A stretch of 64,000 nt of DNA from Bacteroidales bacterium (GCA_013376985.1 JACABB010000027.1:1-64000), one strand, 5' to 3'. Shown: positions 36,198 to 44,792, numbered from the stretch's first letter. Notes: generated by a model from the sequence alone, not told the origin. Numbers and translations: made by a program.

Positions 36198-36995
36198 TTA
36201 GCATGGCATATTTAGTGTAATTGCAGTTCCTTTACCCTTCTGGCTATCGATATCTAACGATGCACCAATAAGCTTTGCTCTGTAGCTAATGTTGCTTAAC
36301 CCCGTTCCCCTCTCCTTCCCATTAATTAAATGTTGCGATGATAAATCAAAGCCAACCCCATCATCAACCACCTTAATGGTAAAGGATTCCAACCCATATT
36401 CCAGCTCAACCCGAATAACCTTTGCCTTGGCATGTTTAACGATGTTATTCAGAGTTTCCTGAATTATCCTAAAGATAATAAGCTGTTTCTGCGATTCGAA
36501 GGTTCTCTCATCACCCCGAAGAACTAGCTCTGTAGTAAATTCCTCTGTTCGATTAATAACCTCAAGCTCCTGCTTTATTGAATCGGATAGGTATTGCTGC
36601 GAAAGATGGATGGAGTTTAAAGATTTTGATAGCTGCCTTAAATCGTTGATAGCCTTTGAAACCAGTTCCTTTGTTCCCTCAATCTTTTTTTGAGTTTGCG
36701 CATCGCACTTCTCAATCTTAACCGTATTCAGGTTAAGCTTAACAAGAGATAGTATCTGACCTATATTATCGTGTATTTCCTGCGAAATCCGATTAAGCGT
36801 TTGCTCCTCGTTCTCGATTTGCACTTTAACAATTTCCTCCTGATATTGAATGTTTAATTTACTAATCTCCTGGGAGTGCTTTCTTAATCGATTCTGATAT
36901 CGCACAATAGCCACAATAATGATAATCACAAGGAAAACCATTAGGAACGTACTGGCAATAAATGCTAGGAGAATCTCTTTGTCCTGTGTGAACAT
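36198..36995 (-). CDS. Membrane histidine kinase (HisKA_3)
   Basis: One N-terminal membrane helix (about residues 8-33), a coiled coil, then the HisKA_3 box LNRISQEIHDNIGQILSLVKLNL with the phospho-accepting histidine, and an ATPase domain with VVDDGVGFD and GTGLSNISYRAKLIGA. I start at the ATG at 36995; a TTG 12 codons earlier overlaps the previous gene more. The start overlaps the 3' end of the membrane-protein gene by 31 bases, so translation is coupled. Typical of NarX/LiaS-type kinases that lack a large periplasmic domain; sensing may be done by the membrane protein. Confidence 0.9.
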   Translation of the reverse strand: MFTQDKEILLAFIASTFLMVFLVIIIIVAIVRYQNRLRKHSQEISKLNIQYQEEIVKVQIENEEQTLNRISQEIHDNIGQILSLVKLNLNTVKIEKCDAQTQKKIEGTKELVSKAINDLRQLSKSLNSIHLSQQYLSDSIKQELEVINRTEEFTTELVLRGDERTFESQKQLIIFRIIQETLNNIVKHAKAKVIRVELEYGLESFTIKVVDDGVGFDLSSQHLINGKERGTGLSNISYRAKLIGASLDIDSQKGKGTAITLNMPC

Positions 36996-37594
36996 ATAAA
37001 AGCTACTGAGTATAATGTATAAAGTATGCAATTAAGTACTATTTGATAAGGTTTGATTTTATCTAAAAGTTCTGGTTTTGTATCTAATAGAAAGTTAAAC
37101 ACTCCAGTAAAAGTAAAAACTCCACATTGATAAATTAGTATTGCCACACATATCCAAAATACAGGAAGAGATAAAATACTAACATCCACCTTAACTTCGA
37201 TAGTAAAAATAGCAATAGTTGCCCATACCACAAGAAGTAAGCATTCAATATTTGTCTGAAAATTCGGGTATTTACTTATTAATACTATCTCTAATGAAAA
37301 CATTAGGCTAAGCACAATAAATATTGGAATTGAATAGAGTATCGCCTTTTTAACTCGTACATTACGAATGGTAAGGTAAAAATAGTACGCCAAAAGCGAG
37401 TACTCAATGGGTAGGTAGATATGATATAAAAAAAAGTAATTAAACCCGAAATATTTCAAAACTGTAGCACTTAAATCCGACAACAAAGCAGCCGAAAGCA
37501 GAAATGGGAAAAGGCATAAAGCCTTGTCCTTTTTATAGCTAAAAATGCCAAGGACAAGGCTTATGGATAGTATTATTAGATAGATATTTCGCAT
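36965..37594 (-). CDS. Multi-spanning membrane protein, putative sensor
   Basis: About six to seven membrane helices over 209 residues and no catalytic motif; similar small proteins precede NarL-type kinase pairs in Bacteroidota. Its 5' end contains a perfect 11-base inverted repeat, GCCTTGTCCTT/AAGGACAAGGC (37521-37531 and 37550-37560). A remnant of a paralogue with the same start region is at 39059-39126. Function unknown, probably a signal input for the kinase gene that overlaps it. Confidence 0.75.
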   Translation of the reverse strand: MRNIYLIILSISLVLGIFSYKKDKALCLFPFLLSAALLSDLSATVLKYFGFNYFFLYHIYLPIEYSLLAYYFYLTIRNVRVKKAILYSIPIFIVLSLMFSLEIVLISKYPNFQTNIECLLLVVWATIAIFTIEVKVDVSILSLPVFWICVAILIYQCGVFTFTGVFNFLLDTKPELLDKIKPYQIVLNCILYTLYSVAFICSHRTKRFS

Positions 37595-37611
37595 TTTAAT
37601 AGTTTATTATA

Positions 37612-37619
37612 CAAATATA
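37612..37619 (-). promoter_or_regulatory. -7 element of signalling operon
   Basis: Minus-strand TATATTTG (CAAATATA on +), about 18 bases upstream of the ATG at 37594, giving a leader of roughly 10 bases. Confidence 0.55.
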
Positions 37620-37624
37620 TATAA

Positions 37625-37659
37625 TTCAGGAGAATAGGGCTTGGGGCTAGCCTCCTGAA
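37625..37659 (-). terminator. Hairpin after the 37680 gene
   Basis: TTCAGGAG and CTCCTGAA form an 8-pair stem around a GC-rich 19-base loop that can pair internally. It separates the 37680 gene from the promoter of the signalling operon. Only a weak T-tract follows. Confidence 0.45.
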
Positions 37660-37679
37660 AGGTAGAGATTTTATTGGGA

Positions 37680-38270
37680 TTATTTTTTCTTATTAAAGAA
37701 CTCCTGTATAATTTGTGCTAACTCTTCATAATATTCGCTAATTCTAACTTTATCCCTATTTAAAAAGAATCCTAGTTTTATTGGAGGAACCATTTCATAA
37801 ATTTGTCCCGTTTCACTTTCCCTTTCAGAAGTGAAAACAATTGGTTTTTTTGGTCTTAACGGCTTCACTATATACTCTTTCTCAGTAGTTGCAATATCGA
37901 ATTTCTTATTAACACCTATCGCAACCAAAGAGATACCATTATCTATATTCCCAATATCATAAGGTGGAATGTAATCATCTGATTTCTTTTTAGCATAGTA
38001 AAATCGAATTCCTTCACATTCACTTTGCGACAAAATAGATAGCAATGCTTTTCGACCAAACGTGAACGCCACTTCTTTTTCATTGTCTTTTCCTTCTTCT
38101 AAATCATCCCAGTAATTCTGAATCATTTTCTTTGCAACACTTTCAGTAATTGGGACTCCGAAAGAACCGACAATTGAATTATCAATTTCTTCCTCATAGT
38201 TTAATAAGTCTTGCTTAATCCTGTTATCTTCTGCAAGCTTAAAGCCATGCTTTGTAGAATTCTTTTTCAT
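37680..38270 (-). CDS. Unknown protein, paralogue A of a duplicated pair
   Basis: A 196-residue soluble protein, no known family. It is clearly paralogous to the gene at 39170: shared words include GxPITxSVAxKxIxxxW, a C(E/T)GxRFYxA, LVAxGxN and xxYEMVPP or IFEMVPP. Predicted mixed alpha/beta. Both copies have the same element 157 bases upstream of their ATG. The downstream neighbour is the signalling operon here, but only a remnant in the other copy, so the duplication included that operon's beginning. Function unknown. Confidence 0.7.
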   Translation of the reverse strand: MKKNSTKHGFKLAEDNRIKQDLLNYEEEIDNSIVGSFGVPITESVAKKMIQNYWDDLEEGKDNEKEVAFTFGRKALLSILSQSECEGIRFYYAKKKSDDYIPPYDIGNIDNGISLVAIGVNKKFDIATTEKEYIVKPLRPKKPIVFTSERESETGQIYEMVPPIKLGFFLNRDKVRISEYYEELAQIIQEFFNKKK

Positions 38271-38426
38271 AGTTGTGTCTTTTTAGTAATAACTAGAAGT
38301 TAATTGTAATCCAAATTTACTCCAAACAAACACAAAGTCAATACATTAAGAAAGACCACTGAAATATCCATTCGGATAATAGGCTGTTACAAAAGCAATT
38401 ACTTCAACTTCATATCAAATTTTTGG

Positions 38427-38513
38427 GTGATTTCCCTTTTGCGGGTGGGTGAAAACACGGTGCTAAATAGAAGAAAAACACAGAGATAATTCCATGTTTT
38501 TCACGTTGATATG
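38427..38513. other. Conserved non-coding element, copy A
   Basis: Its 87 bases match 39926-40012 without gaps at 80 positions, while the flanks are much more diverged. GTGAAAACACGG and CCATGTTTTTCAC form an outer stem here. It lies exactly 157 bases upstream of the 38270 start codon. It contains stops in all frames. Confidence 0.6.
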
Positions 38514-38656
38514 CCCTCCTATTTCGAGAGAACTTTGCAATGAGTTCTTTGATCTATTGCTTGAATATTATGAGCTCCAATAGAAGGGCAATATTAGAAC
38601 AAAACAATAACAGTGGAAACCGAAAAACTGGAACAGAGTAGGTAATCTTAAATTTT

Positions 38657-38944
38657 ATGGTTATGTCGGGGATAAATGAAAAACGAACCACTCCTAAAGA
38701 GCGTTCAGAATTTCTAACAATAAATAGATGGGATGCATTAAGAACAATCATTCTTACGTTCATCCAAGCTTTCTTAACTGGTATATACCAATTAATAACA
38801 CAAGGCACATTACTAACATGGGAATCAATAAAACCAGTTATAATGACAAGTGTTGCTGCCGTAATTGGGTATATACTAAAGAACTATTTTACCAATTCGA
38901 ATGGTGAGTTTTTAACAATTGAACCTAATAAGAAAAAGTCTTAA
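38657..38944 (+). CDS. Small two-helix membrane protein, holin-like
   Basis: A 95-residue protein with a charged N-terminus and two membrane helices (DALRTIILTFIQAFLTGIYQL and IKPVIMTSVAAVIGYIL), then a short tail NYFTNSNGE. The pattern Wx..LK or WESIKPV..GYxLKNFFTNS recalls holin-like proteins of phages infecting Bacteroidota. No other phage gene is visible, so it may be a domesticated relic. The ATG at 38663 is an alternative start. A terminator follows at 38971-38997. Confidence 0.6.
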   Translation: MVMSGINEKRTTPKERSEFLTINRWDALRTIILTFIQAFLTGIYQLITQGTLLTWESIKPVIMTSVAAVIGYILKNYFTNSNGEFLTIEPNKKKS

Positions 38945-38970
38945 CCTAAATCAAAAAAACAAATGCGAAG

Positions 38971-38997
38971 AGGGTGTCCCAATTTTTCGGACACCCT
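38971..38997 (+). terminator. Intrinsic terminator
   Basis: AGGGTGTCC and GGACACCCT form a 9-pair stem with a 9-base loop, followed by TTATTTAT. It ends the holin-like gene. Confidence 0.8.
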
Positions 38998-39058
38998 TTA
39001 TTTATCAATGATATGTTTTTGAATTAACAATAATCACAAAAACCCAAAACATGAATAT

Positions 39059-39126
39059 ATAAAGCCTTGCCCTTTTTGTAACTGAAAATGCTAAGGACAA
39101 GGCTTATAAAGAGAATAATAAATATA
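39059..39126 (-). pseudogene. Remnant of a paralogue of the 37594 membrane-protein gene
   Basis: On the minus strand it reads IFIILFISLVLSIFSYKKGKALYIH, against IIL(S)ISLVLGIFSYKKDKALCLF near the start of the 36965-37594 gene. The inverted repeat there is mostly kept (GCCTTGCCCTT/AAGGACAAGGC). Only about 23 codons survive; the rest of the signalling operon is missing from this copy. Confidence 0.7.
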
Positions 39127-39169
39127 CTGCTCGTACTTTGTCAATATGAGCAATAGTATCAGTGATAAA

Positions 39170-39769
39170 TTAAGTTCGCTTTTTTGAAAATGTTTTTATT
39201 TTTTTACCTGCTGATTTAAAAAAATTCATAACAATTTCAACAAGTTCTTCATCTTCAGGAGCAAAAGTAGTTTTACAAATATTTCCTACTGTCAATGGAG
39301 GAACCATTTCAAAAATTATCCCATTCTCAGGATCTTCAGATCTTATAATATCTTTATCAAATTCTATTCCTTTTGCAATATAATGTTTATCATCAGTTTC
39401 AATATCATACCTACCACTATTGGCTCCCACTGCAACTAATGTTCTACCTTCATCAATATCGAATCCAAAATCATCTTTTGTTTTGTACGCAAAATAAAAT
39501 CGAACACCCGTACAACCTGTCTGGTTAAGTAGCATTTCCAGTCTTTCTCTGGTAAAATACACTGCAATTACCTCATTGTTATTCATCCTATGCGTAATAT
39601 TAGTCCAATGCCTTTTGATTAATTTTCGAGCAACACTCTTCGTAATTGGCCTTCCTGAGTCATTACTACTATCCAAATCATCGGGTACATCATGAACATA
39701 ATCAATTTTACCTTCTACAATTTTATCATCAGATCCTAATACCAGACCTTGTACTTCTCTATTTCCCAT
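39170..39769 (-). CDS. Unknown protein, paralogue B of a duplicated pair
   Basis: 199 residues, about 30 percent like the 37680 product: RPITKSVARKLIKRHW, CTGVRFYFAYKTKDD, TLVAVGANSGRYDIETDDK and IIFEMVPPLTVG. The N-terminal 30 residues differ, and the C-terminus is a basic tail (KKIKTFSKKRT). No known domain. As in copy A, the element 157 bases upstream of the ATG is conserved. Function unknown. Confidence 0.7.
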   Translation of the reverse strand: MGNREVQGLVLGSDDKIVEGKIDYVHDVPDDLDSSNDSGRPITKSVARKLIKRHWTNITHRMNNNEVIAVYFTRERLEMLLNQTGCTGVRFYFAYKTKDDFGFDIDEGRTLVAVGANSGRYDIETDDKHYIAKGIEFDKDIIRSEDPENGIIFEMVPPLTVGNICKTTFAPEDEELVEIVMNFFKSAGKKIKTFSKKRT

Positions 39770-39925
39770 AGTTTTATTTTTTAAGTTATGAATAGAATTA
39801 ACTTTTATTCAAAGTTATGGCAATCAATGACATTGTCAACACATTAAAGAAATACCGCTGCAACATCCAGTTTTATAATAGGCTGTATAAAAACTAATTA
39901 CTCAAATTTCATTTCAAATTTTCAG

Positions 39926-40012
39926 GTGATTTCCCTTTGGCGGGTGGGTGAAAACACGGTGCTGTGTGGAAGAAAAACACAGGGATAATTCCATGTTTTC
40001 CACGTTGATATG
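39926..40012. other. Conserved non-coding element, copy B
   Basis: Partner of 38427-38513. The outer stem GTGAAAACACGG/CCATGTTTTCCAC holds by near-complete pairing, and CTGTGT/ACACAG adds an inner stem missing in copy A. 157 bases upstream of the 39769 start codon. The remaining 40,013-40,247 gap holds nothing else I can support. Confidence 0.6.
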
Positions 40013-40247
40013 GGTTTGGTTTTGGGGGAACTTTGAGATGTTTAATTCATCAGGAATTACTAACCCTAATACTATTAGCTATGGTATCGCACAAACAGTA
40101 CTGAGGTTTTGCCAGAATAGAGCCTATTAAAATAGGTTACTGCATACTAGAAAACTGGAAAAAGAAGGAGAATACACTTACTCATCATCAGGAAATAAAT
40201 CACATCATAACATTTAATTGAACTTAAATACTAAAAACCCAAAAGCC

Positions 40248-41948
40248 ATGTTAAGAAAAATGAAAAAAGTGCTAATAGGAATATTTTCTCTACTAGCCAT
40301 TTTACAGCCCGCAGTAGTTTGGGCGCAGGAAGGTGATGCAAATAGCTATATCATTAGCTATAATAAAACACTCTACACCTTTGAGGTAATAAAAAATCCC
40401 AATTTGTTTACCTTAAAGTGTAAATCGGGAGCAGTAAAAAAGGGTGGTGCTGACTCGTGCAATATTCCATCGGTTTACGATATAAATAGCCTTGCCATTG
40501 CCATTAAAAAGGTTAATCTGGATATAAATAAGGACACAGCTGCTCTGAATTGTGCTAGCATGTTATTAGCCGCTTATAATAGCAGAGAAAATACTGCAAA
40601 ACTAGAATCAACAATTAAATCGCTCATGGATGATAAAACAACTAACATTCTTACTCTCACTTTCAAAAAATCGCCCATAGTTGGTTATTTAATACCCCGA
40701 AAGAGCGCAGATAGAAAAAACTTTCAACCAAATAAATCGATTACATACTGCACAAAAACTAACGAAATAAAACATTTAGACTCAATTAAAAGTTTTAGGG
40801 ATTATAGACGCTTAATGCGTAAATCACCAGAATTTTTAAAGAGAATTAAGAAAACTGCTCCTGTTGATTCCGTTGGTATTGCGATTGAGAATGGAGTTAT
40901 TAAGGATATACATGTAATGGCGCATAAAGGCACGGACTCATACTATTTTACAAATTGGAAATATATTTCCACAAGAAATGGGCAAGATATTGATGCACTT
41001 TCGAGTAAAGATAGAAACTACCTACCATTTTTGTTAAGCAGGGATTCGATTTTTATTGTAGACCTAGCCGATATAATTGACTTTAACCGAAGAGTTGCAT
41101 TCACATCAGGAACCTATACAATAAACGATACTACACTGACAGTAAGCAAAAAAAAGGGAATGGTTCAGGTATATAAGCCAAAACTAGATGAGGCGTTTGA
41201 CATCAAAGTGTTTTCCGATTTTTTAGGCTTTAACCATCAAAACCCTAATGGTATTATTCAGGCCGAGATATCGTACAATTTTAGTTTGATTCAAGGAAAG
41301 AAACTCAATTCCGTTCATAGAATTTGGAGAAAAACAAACAACAACAATAGCAAGTTAAGGTATAGAAATCAATGGGTATGCTTCAATAGGATTTCTCCGT
41401 ATATTAAACTTAGCAAGGTTGAAAAAACTAATAAAGTATTATCCATTGATTCACTATCGGAGCAAGGGCGGTTGATAGATATCTTTAGGTATTCATACCT
41501 GAACTTTGGAACAGATTTGAACCTTGTTACATACCGAACGGATAGCAAGCGATTCACCTTAAACCTAGCTGGAGGTGTAATTCTCACAAAAGTTGGGAAT
41601 GATACAATCGAGACCAAAAATATTCAACGGTCAACTTTCTACATTAACCCTAATTCAACATTCAAATTTTTTGACTCCAACAAAATTGATTTCGATATGC
41701 ATTTTGGAATGTATGGTGCATGGCTTGTATCACCATTTAGCCCATCCGATTTGACAAAAATAGGAGTGAAAAAATATGTATTTGACATTACCCATTGGTG
41801 GGGTGAATTCCAGTTGAATATTAGCCTACATCCAAATGGGAATAAACAGAAATCGGTATTTCTCAGGGCAGCAGAGTATATAAGCAGCATGAGGAGCTAT
41901 AGTACAGTTCAGATTGGGTATGCCTCTACGTTGAGCAACTTGCTGTAA
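40248..41948 (+). CDS. Exported protein of unknown function
   Basis: I start at the ATG at 40248, giving a signal peptide (KVLIGIFSLLAILQPAVVWAQ). The mature 540 residues are mostly soluble, rich in lysine, asparagine and serine, and end in a beta-rich part (FYINPNSTFKFF...) with aromatic strands, suggesting an outer-membrane or periplasmic beta structure. No domain recognised. It is isolated and ends at a strong terminator. Could be an outer-membrane-associated protein; no substrate suggested. Confidence 0.6.
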   Translation: MLRKMKKVLIGIFSLLAILQPAVVWAQEGDANSYIISYNKTLYTFEVIKNPNLFTLKCKSGAVKKGGADSCNIPSVYDINSLAIAIKKVNLDINKDTAALNCASMLLAAYNSRENTAKLESTIKSLMDDKTTNILTLTFKKSPIVGYLIPRKSADRKNFQPNKSITYCTKTNEIKHLDSIKSFRDYRRLMRKSPEFLKRIKKTAPVDSVGIAIENGVIKDIHVMAHKGTDSYYFTNWKYISTRNGQDIDALSSKDRNYLPFLLSRDSIFIVDLADIIDFNRRVAFTSGTYTINDTTLTVSKKKGMVQVYKPKLDEAFDIKVFSDFLGFNHQNPNGIIQAEISYNFSLIQGKKLNSVHRIWRKTNNNNSKLRYRNQWVCFNRISPYIKLSKVEKTNKVLSIDSLSEQGRLIDIFRYSYLNFGTDLNLVTYRTDSKRFTLNLAGGVILTKVGNDTIETKNIQRSTFYINPNSTFKFFDSNKIDFDMHFGMYGAWLVSPFSPSDLTKIGVKKYVFDITHWWGEFQLNISLHPNGNKQKSVFLRAAEYISSMRSYSTVQIGYASTLSNLL

Positions 41949-42020
41949 TATTAGGGCAAAGGCACAGTTTTGCGTATAAACATTAAGCATTAGTTGTATC
42001 TACAAATTTCAGCTATAAAA

Positions 42021-42064
42021 AAAATAAGAGTGGTAGAGCCAGTTTGGTTTACCACTCTTATTTT
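42021..42064. terminator. 15-pair bidirectional terminator
   Basis: AAAATAAGAGTGGTA (42021-42035) and TACCACTCTTATTTT (42050-42064) are perfect inverted repeats with a 14-base loop, with T-runs on both sides. Confidence 0.85.
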
Positions 42065-42213
42065 AATCATCCCATTAATATAACATTCCTAGTTTGATAA
42101 AAGAAAAATGACCCTCTTCATTTTACAGCATACGAAATTCAATACATATCCATTTATCTAATTACAAATGAAAGAAAATATTAATAAAATAGAAAAAATC
42201 AAAAATTAAAACA

Positions 42214-42221
42214 TATATTTG
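42214..42221 (+). promoter_or_regulatory. -7 element for rloA
   Basis: TATATTTG, about 29 bases before the rloA ATG, predicting a leader of some 20 bases. Confidence 0.5.
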
Positions 42222-42249
42222 TAAACTAATTACAAAAAAGCGGAATAAA

Positions 42250-43509
42250 ATGATGTTAGAGATTCGACTTAGTAACTTTTTTTCTATTAAAGATGAAATT
42301 GTTTTGGACTTTAGGGCTGCTAATATCAAATCGGCAAATGCAAAGGCGTTGGCAAATAATGTGTTTGAACAGAATAAAGTTGAAATATTAAAAACGCTAG
42401 TTATTTATGGTGCTAATGCATCTGGAAAAAGTAATATTATTAAAGCCATCCGTTTTTGTAACGCTATGATTTTCGAATCGCATAATCATAACGAAAACAC
42501 TGTTTGTAATTTTGCACCATTTAAATTCGAAAATTACTCCAATAAACCAAGCTCATATTTTATAAGATTTATATTAAATAATATTGAATATGAGTACTCT
42601 TTTTCTCTTACCCGTAATCAAATTATTACAGAAAGTTTACACTACTATCCCAAAGGGCGAATAAAAGAGATTTTTACAAGGGATGAGCGACGAGGCAAAA
42701 CAAAAAAAGAGAAATATACTTTTACCGATGTTATAAAAAGACCTTTGGATGTTGCAGAAAACACATCTGATAAAACTCTATATATTTCGCGAGCAAGCCA
42801 AATGGACAGGGAGGTTGCAAAAGAACTATTTAACTATTTCAATAAAACATTTATTCTAAATTATTTGGACTTTGGAATATCTTCAATGGAAAGTATTACC
42901 AATCAAAATAAACAACAACTTATTGAGGCACTAAAAATTGCAGATAGCGATATTGAAGATATAAAAATCAAAGTGTTAAAAAAATCAGGTAAAAACATTC
43001 GTGCCGATTTAACTAACATGACTTTAAAAGTTGAAGATGTGGTTCAAGATCACCTTCAAATTAAATCCTTTCACAAGGCAAACCCAGAGGTGGCATTTGA
43101 TTTCCTTACCGAAGAATCGGAAGGAACAATTAAACTTTTCTTTATCATGCTCAGCCTGCTCGACATTGTAAAAAATAATAAAATATTACTTATCGATGAA
43201 ATTGAGGAGAGCTTACACCCTAAAATCATCGAGTATATTTTCAACCTTTTTAGGGCTGGAGAAAAGGCTCAATTGCTTTGCACAACACATAACACAAAAT
43301 TTTTAGATCTCAAGAAATTTCGTAAAGATCAGATATACTTTGTGGATAAAGGCGTAAACAGTTCAACAGATTTGTATTCATTGTACGACTACAACGATTT
43401 TCGTGATACAATGGATTTAGAAAAAGCTTATTTACAAGGTCGCTTCGATGCAGTTCCAATAGTTAGTGATTCATACGAACGACTTAAAGGTTTATTGAAT
43501 AATGAATAA
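42250..43509 (+). CDS. rloA: RloA-like AAA ATPase
   Basis: An ABC/SMC-type ATPase of the AAA_15/AAA_21 group. The start LEIRLSNFFSIKDEIVLDF, Walker A G54ANASGKS61, the signature EESEGTIKLFFIML and Walker B ILLIDEIEESLHP are in place, followed by the H-loop LLCTTHNTKFLDL. The downstream gene encodes an RloB-like protein and overlaps by 8 bases, the arrangement of the two-gene RloAB loci linked to defence islands. Related to the ATPase of PARIS and OLD systems, and probably controls the nuclease partner. A second ATG lies 3 bases in. Confidence 0.85.
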   Translation: MMLEIRLSNFFSIKDEIVLDFRAANIKSANAKALANNVFEQNKVEILKTLVIYGANASGKSNIIKAIRFCNAMIFESHNHNENTVCNFAPFKFENYSNKPSSYFIRFILNNIEYEYSFSLTRNQIITESLHYYPKGRIKEIFTRDERRGKTKKEKYTFTDVIKRPLDVAENTSDKTLYISRASQMDREVAKELFNYFNKTFILNYLDFGISSMESITNQNKQQLIEALKIADSDIEDIKIKVLKKSGKNIRADLTNMTLKVEDVVQDHLQIKSFHKANPEVAFDFLTEESEGTIKLFFIMLSLLDIVKNNKILLIDEIEESLHPKIIEYIFNLFRAGEKAQLLCTTHNTKFLDLKKFRKDQIYFVDKGVNSSTDLYSLYDYNDFRDTMDLEKAYLQGRFDAVPIVSDSYERLKGLLNNE

Positions 43510-44059
43510 ACGTCAGGCTTCGAAAGGGAAAAAAATCAATCCTCATTTCTGGGTTTTCTGTGAAGGTAAAACTGAAGAAGTATATATCCAATTTTTACGC
43601 TCAGAGTATCGACTATCCATTGAAATCATTTCAAAAATATCAGGTTTAAATATCAGCGAACGCTATATAAGTTCATACAAAAAGGGAAAACCTGCTCATG
43701 AAAAGGATAAGGATTTTTTAGTTTATGACGCTGATGTCCCAGAGGTTTTAAACAAACTATTGAAAATAAGTTCAGCTACGCTTGTTACATCAAATCCCAC
43801 AATCGAATTATGGTTTTTATTACACTATAAAAATCAGACCGCAACACTCTCTGGAGATGATTGTATAAAAGAATTGAATAATCGAAACAGGAATAGCTAT
43901 AGGAAAGGAATAATAGATAGTCCTTTGAAAAATAAGCTGAAAGAAAAGTGTGTTGATGCATGCAAAAGATCCAAACAAACAAAACCATTTGATAACCCTT
44001 CTTCTAATATGTATATCCTCATAGAAACTCTTGAATCCGCAAAAAAAGGAAAACAATAA
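43502..44059 (+). CDS. rloB: RloB-like TOPRIM-type effector
   Basis: A 185-residue RloB-like protein. FCEGKTEEVYIQFL has the TOPRIM glutamate E21, FLVYDADVPEV gives the DxD (D76, D78), and SNPTIELWFLLHY is the RloB signature. The C-terminus is a basic helix region. It overlaps rloA by 8 bases, so translation is coupled. By analogy with OLD and PARIS, the product may nick or cut nucleic acid when RloA detects infection. The target is unknown. Confidence 0.85.
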   Translation: MNKRQASKGKKINPHFWVFCEGKTEEVYIQFLRSEYRLSIEIISKISGLNISERYISSYKKGKPAHEKDKDFLVYDADVPEVLNKLLKISSATLVTSNPTIELWFLLHYKNQTATLSGDDCIKELNNRNRNSYRKGIIDSPLKNKLKEKCVDACKRSKQTKPFDNPSSNMYILIETLESAKKGKQ

Positions 44060-44144
44060 AATAGAAAAAACTACTCAACTCATACTATCTATAAATCATT
44101 CCGTTCTGATTAACCAGGGAGTGTCGTCTATCCTCACAATTTCC

Positions 44145-44152
44145 TATCTTTG
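44145..44152 (+). promoter_or_regulatory. -7 element with very short leader
   Basis: TATCTTTG is nine bases before the ATG at 44162, so the leader would be four to six bases. It also shows that an in-frame TTG at 44150 cannot be the start. Confidence 0.6.
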
Positions 44153-44161
44153 TCACAAAAA

Positions 44162-44605
44162 ATGGTAACTGCATCGTTAAACGATTTTCATTTATATCTA
44201 GGACTTCATCCACTTTTTGAAAGGGTTGAAAAGGCTTTAAAAACATATACTTTTGATAAAACGGGCGAAAGAATTTATATTGATGGCGAAAAGCTATTTG
44301 CCATTCCAGCTTTTGACAATGCCCGCACAAAGGAGAATGCGCTCCTTGAGGCGCATAACCGCTATATCGATATTCAGGTTTGTTTGGAAGGGAATGAAAT
44401 TATGGGTTGGAGCAATCGTGCCGATTGTAAAAGCCCTAAAGGACTATTCGATACCAAGAAGGATATCATTTTTTACAATGACAAGCCCCTCTCCTATTTC
44501 AATGTTCCGGCAGGACACTTTGCAATCTTTTTCCCTAACGATTGCCATGCACCGCTAATTGGAGAAGGAATGATTAGGAAGGTTGTATTTAAGATTGAGG
44601 TGTAG
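44162..44605 (+). CDS. YhcH/YjgK/YiaL family protein
   Basis: 147 residues; a cupin-like DUF386 fold with EAHNRYIDIQVCLEGNE, SYFNVPAGHFAIFFPNDCHAPLI and VVFKIEV. Family members are linked to sugar-acid or sialic-acid metabolism, as in YhcH of E. coli. No sugar-metabolism neighbours exist here, so its substrate is uncertain. The ATG at 44162 agrees with the promoter position. Confidence 0.85.
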   Translation: MVTASLNDFHLYLGLHPLFERVEKALKTYTFDKTGERIYIDGEKLFAIPAFDNARTKENALLEAHNRYIDIQVCLEGNEIMGWSNRADCKSPKGLFDTKKDIIFYNDKPLSYFNVPAGHFAIFFPNDCHAPLIGEGMIRKVVFKIEV

Positions 44606-44625
44606 GGTTAGCCAACGAAAAATAT

Positions 44626-44792
44626 TTCACGCTAAGTCGCTAAGCCGCAAAAAAGATAAGATGGATAGAGAATATAGCCAAAATCAACTGAAATATTATG
44701 ATCAGACTTTACCATATTAAACCTACGGTTTGTTCGCAAAGAGAAAAACCTTTAGTTTTTCTTTCTTAGCGTACCTTGCGGCTTTGCGTGAA
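44626..44792. repeat. MITE-like inverted repeat
   Basis: TTCACGCTAAG...GCTAAGCCGCAAA at the left and CTTAGCG...GCGGCTTTGCGTGAA at the right share inverted ends (TTCACGC, AAGCCGCAA). A half copy is at 35,396-35,440. It fills the gap between YhcH and AlaX genes; no protein is encoded. Confidence 0.55.

Noticed and set aside
42250-44059. Naming the RloA/RloB pair PARIS
   Set aside because: The second protein has the RloB signature (SNPxxELWFLLH), not an AriB/DUF4435 one that I could recognise; similarity is at the architecture level.
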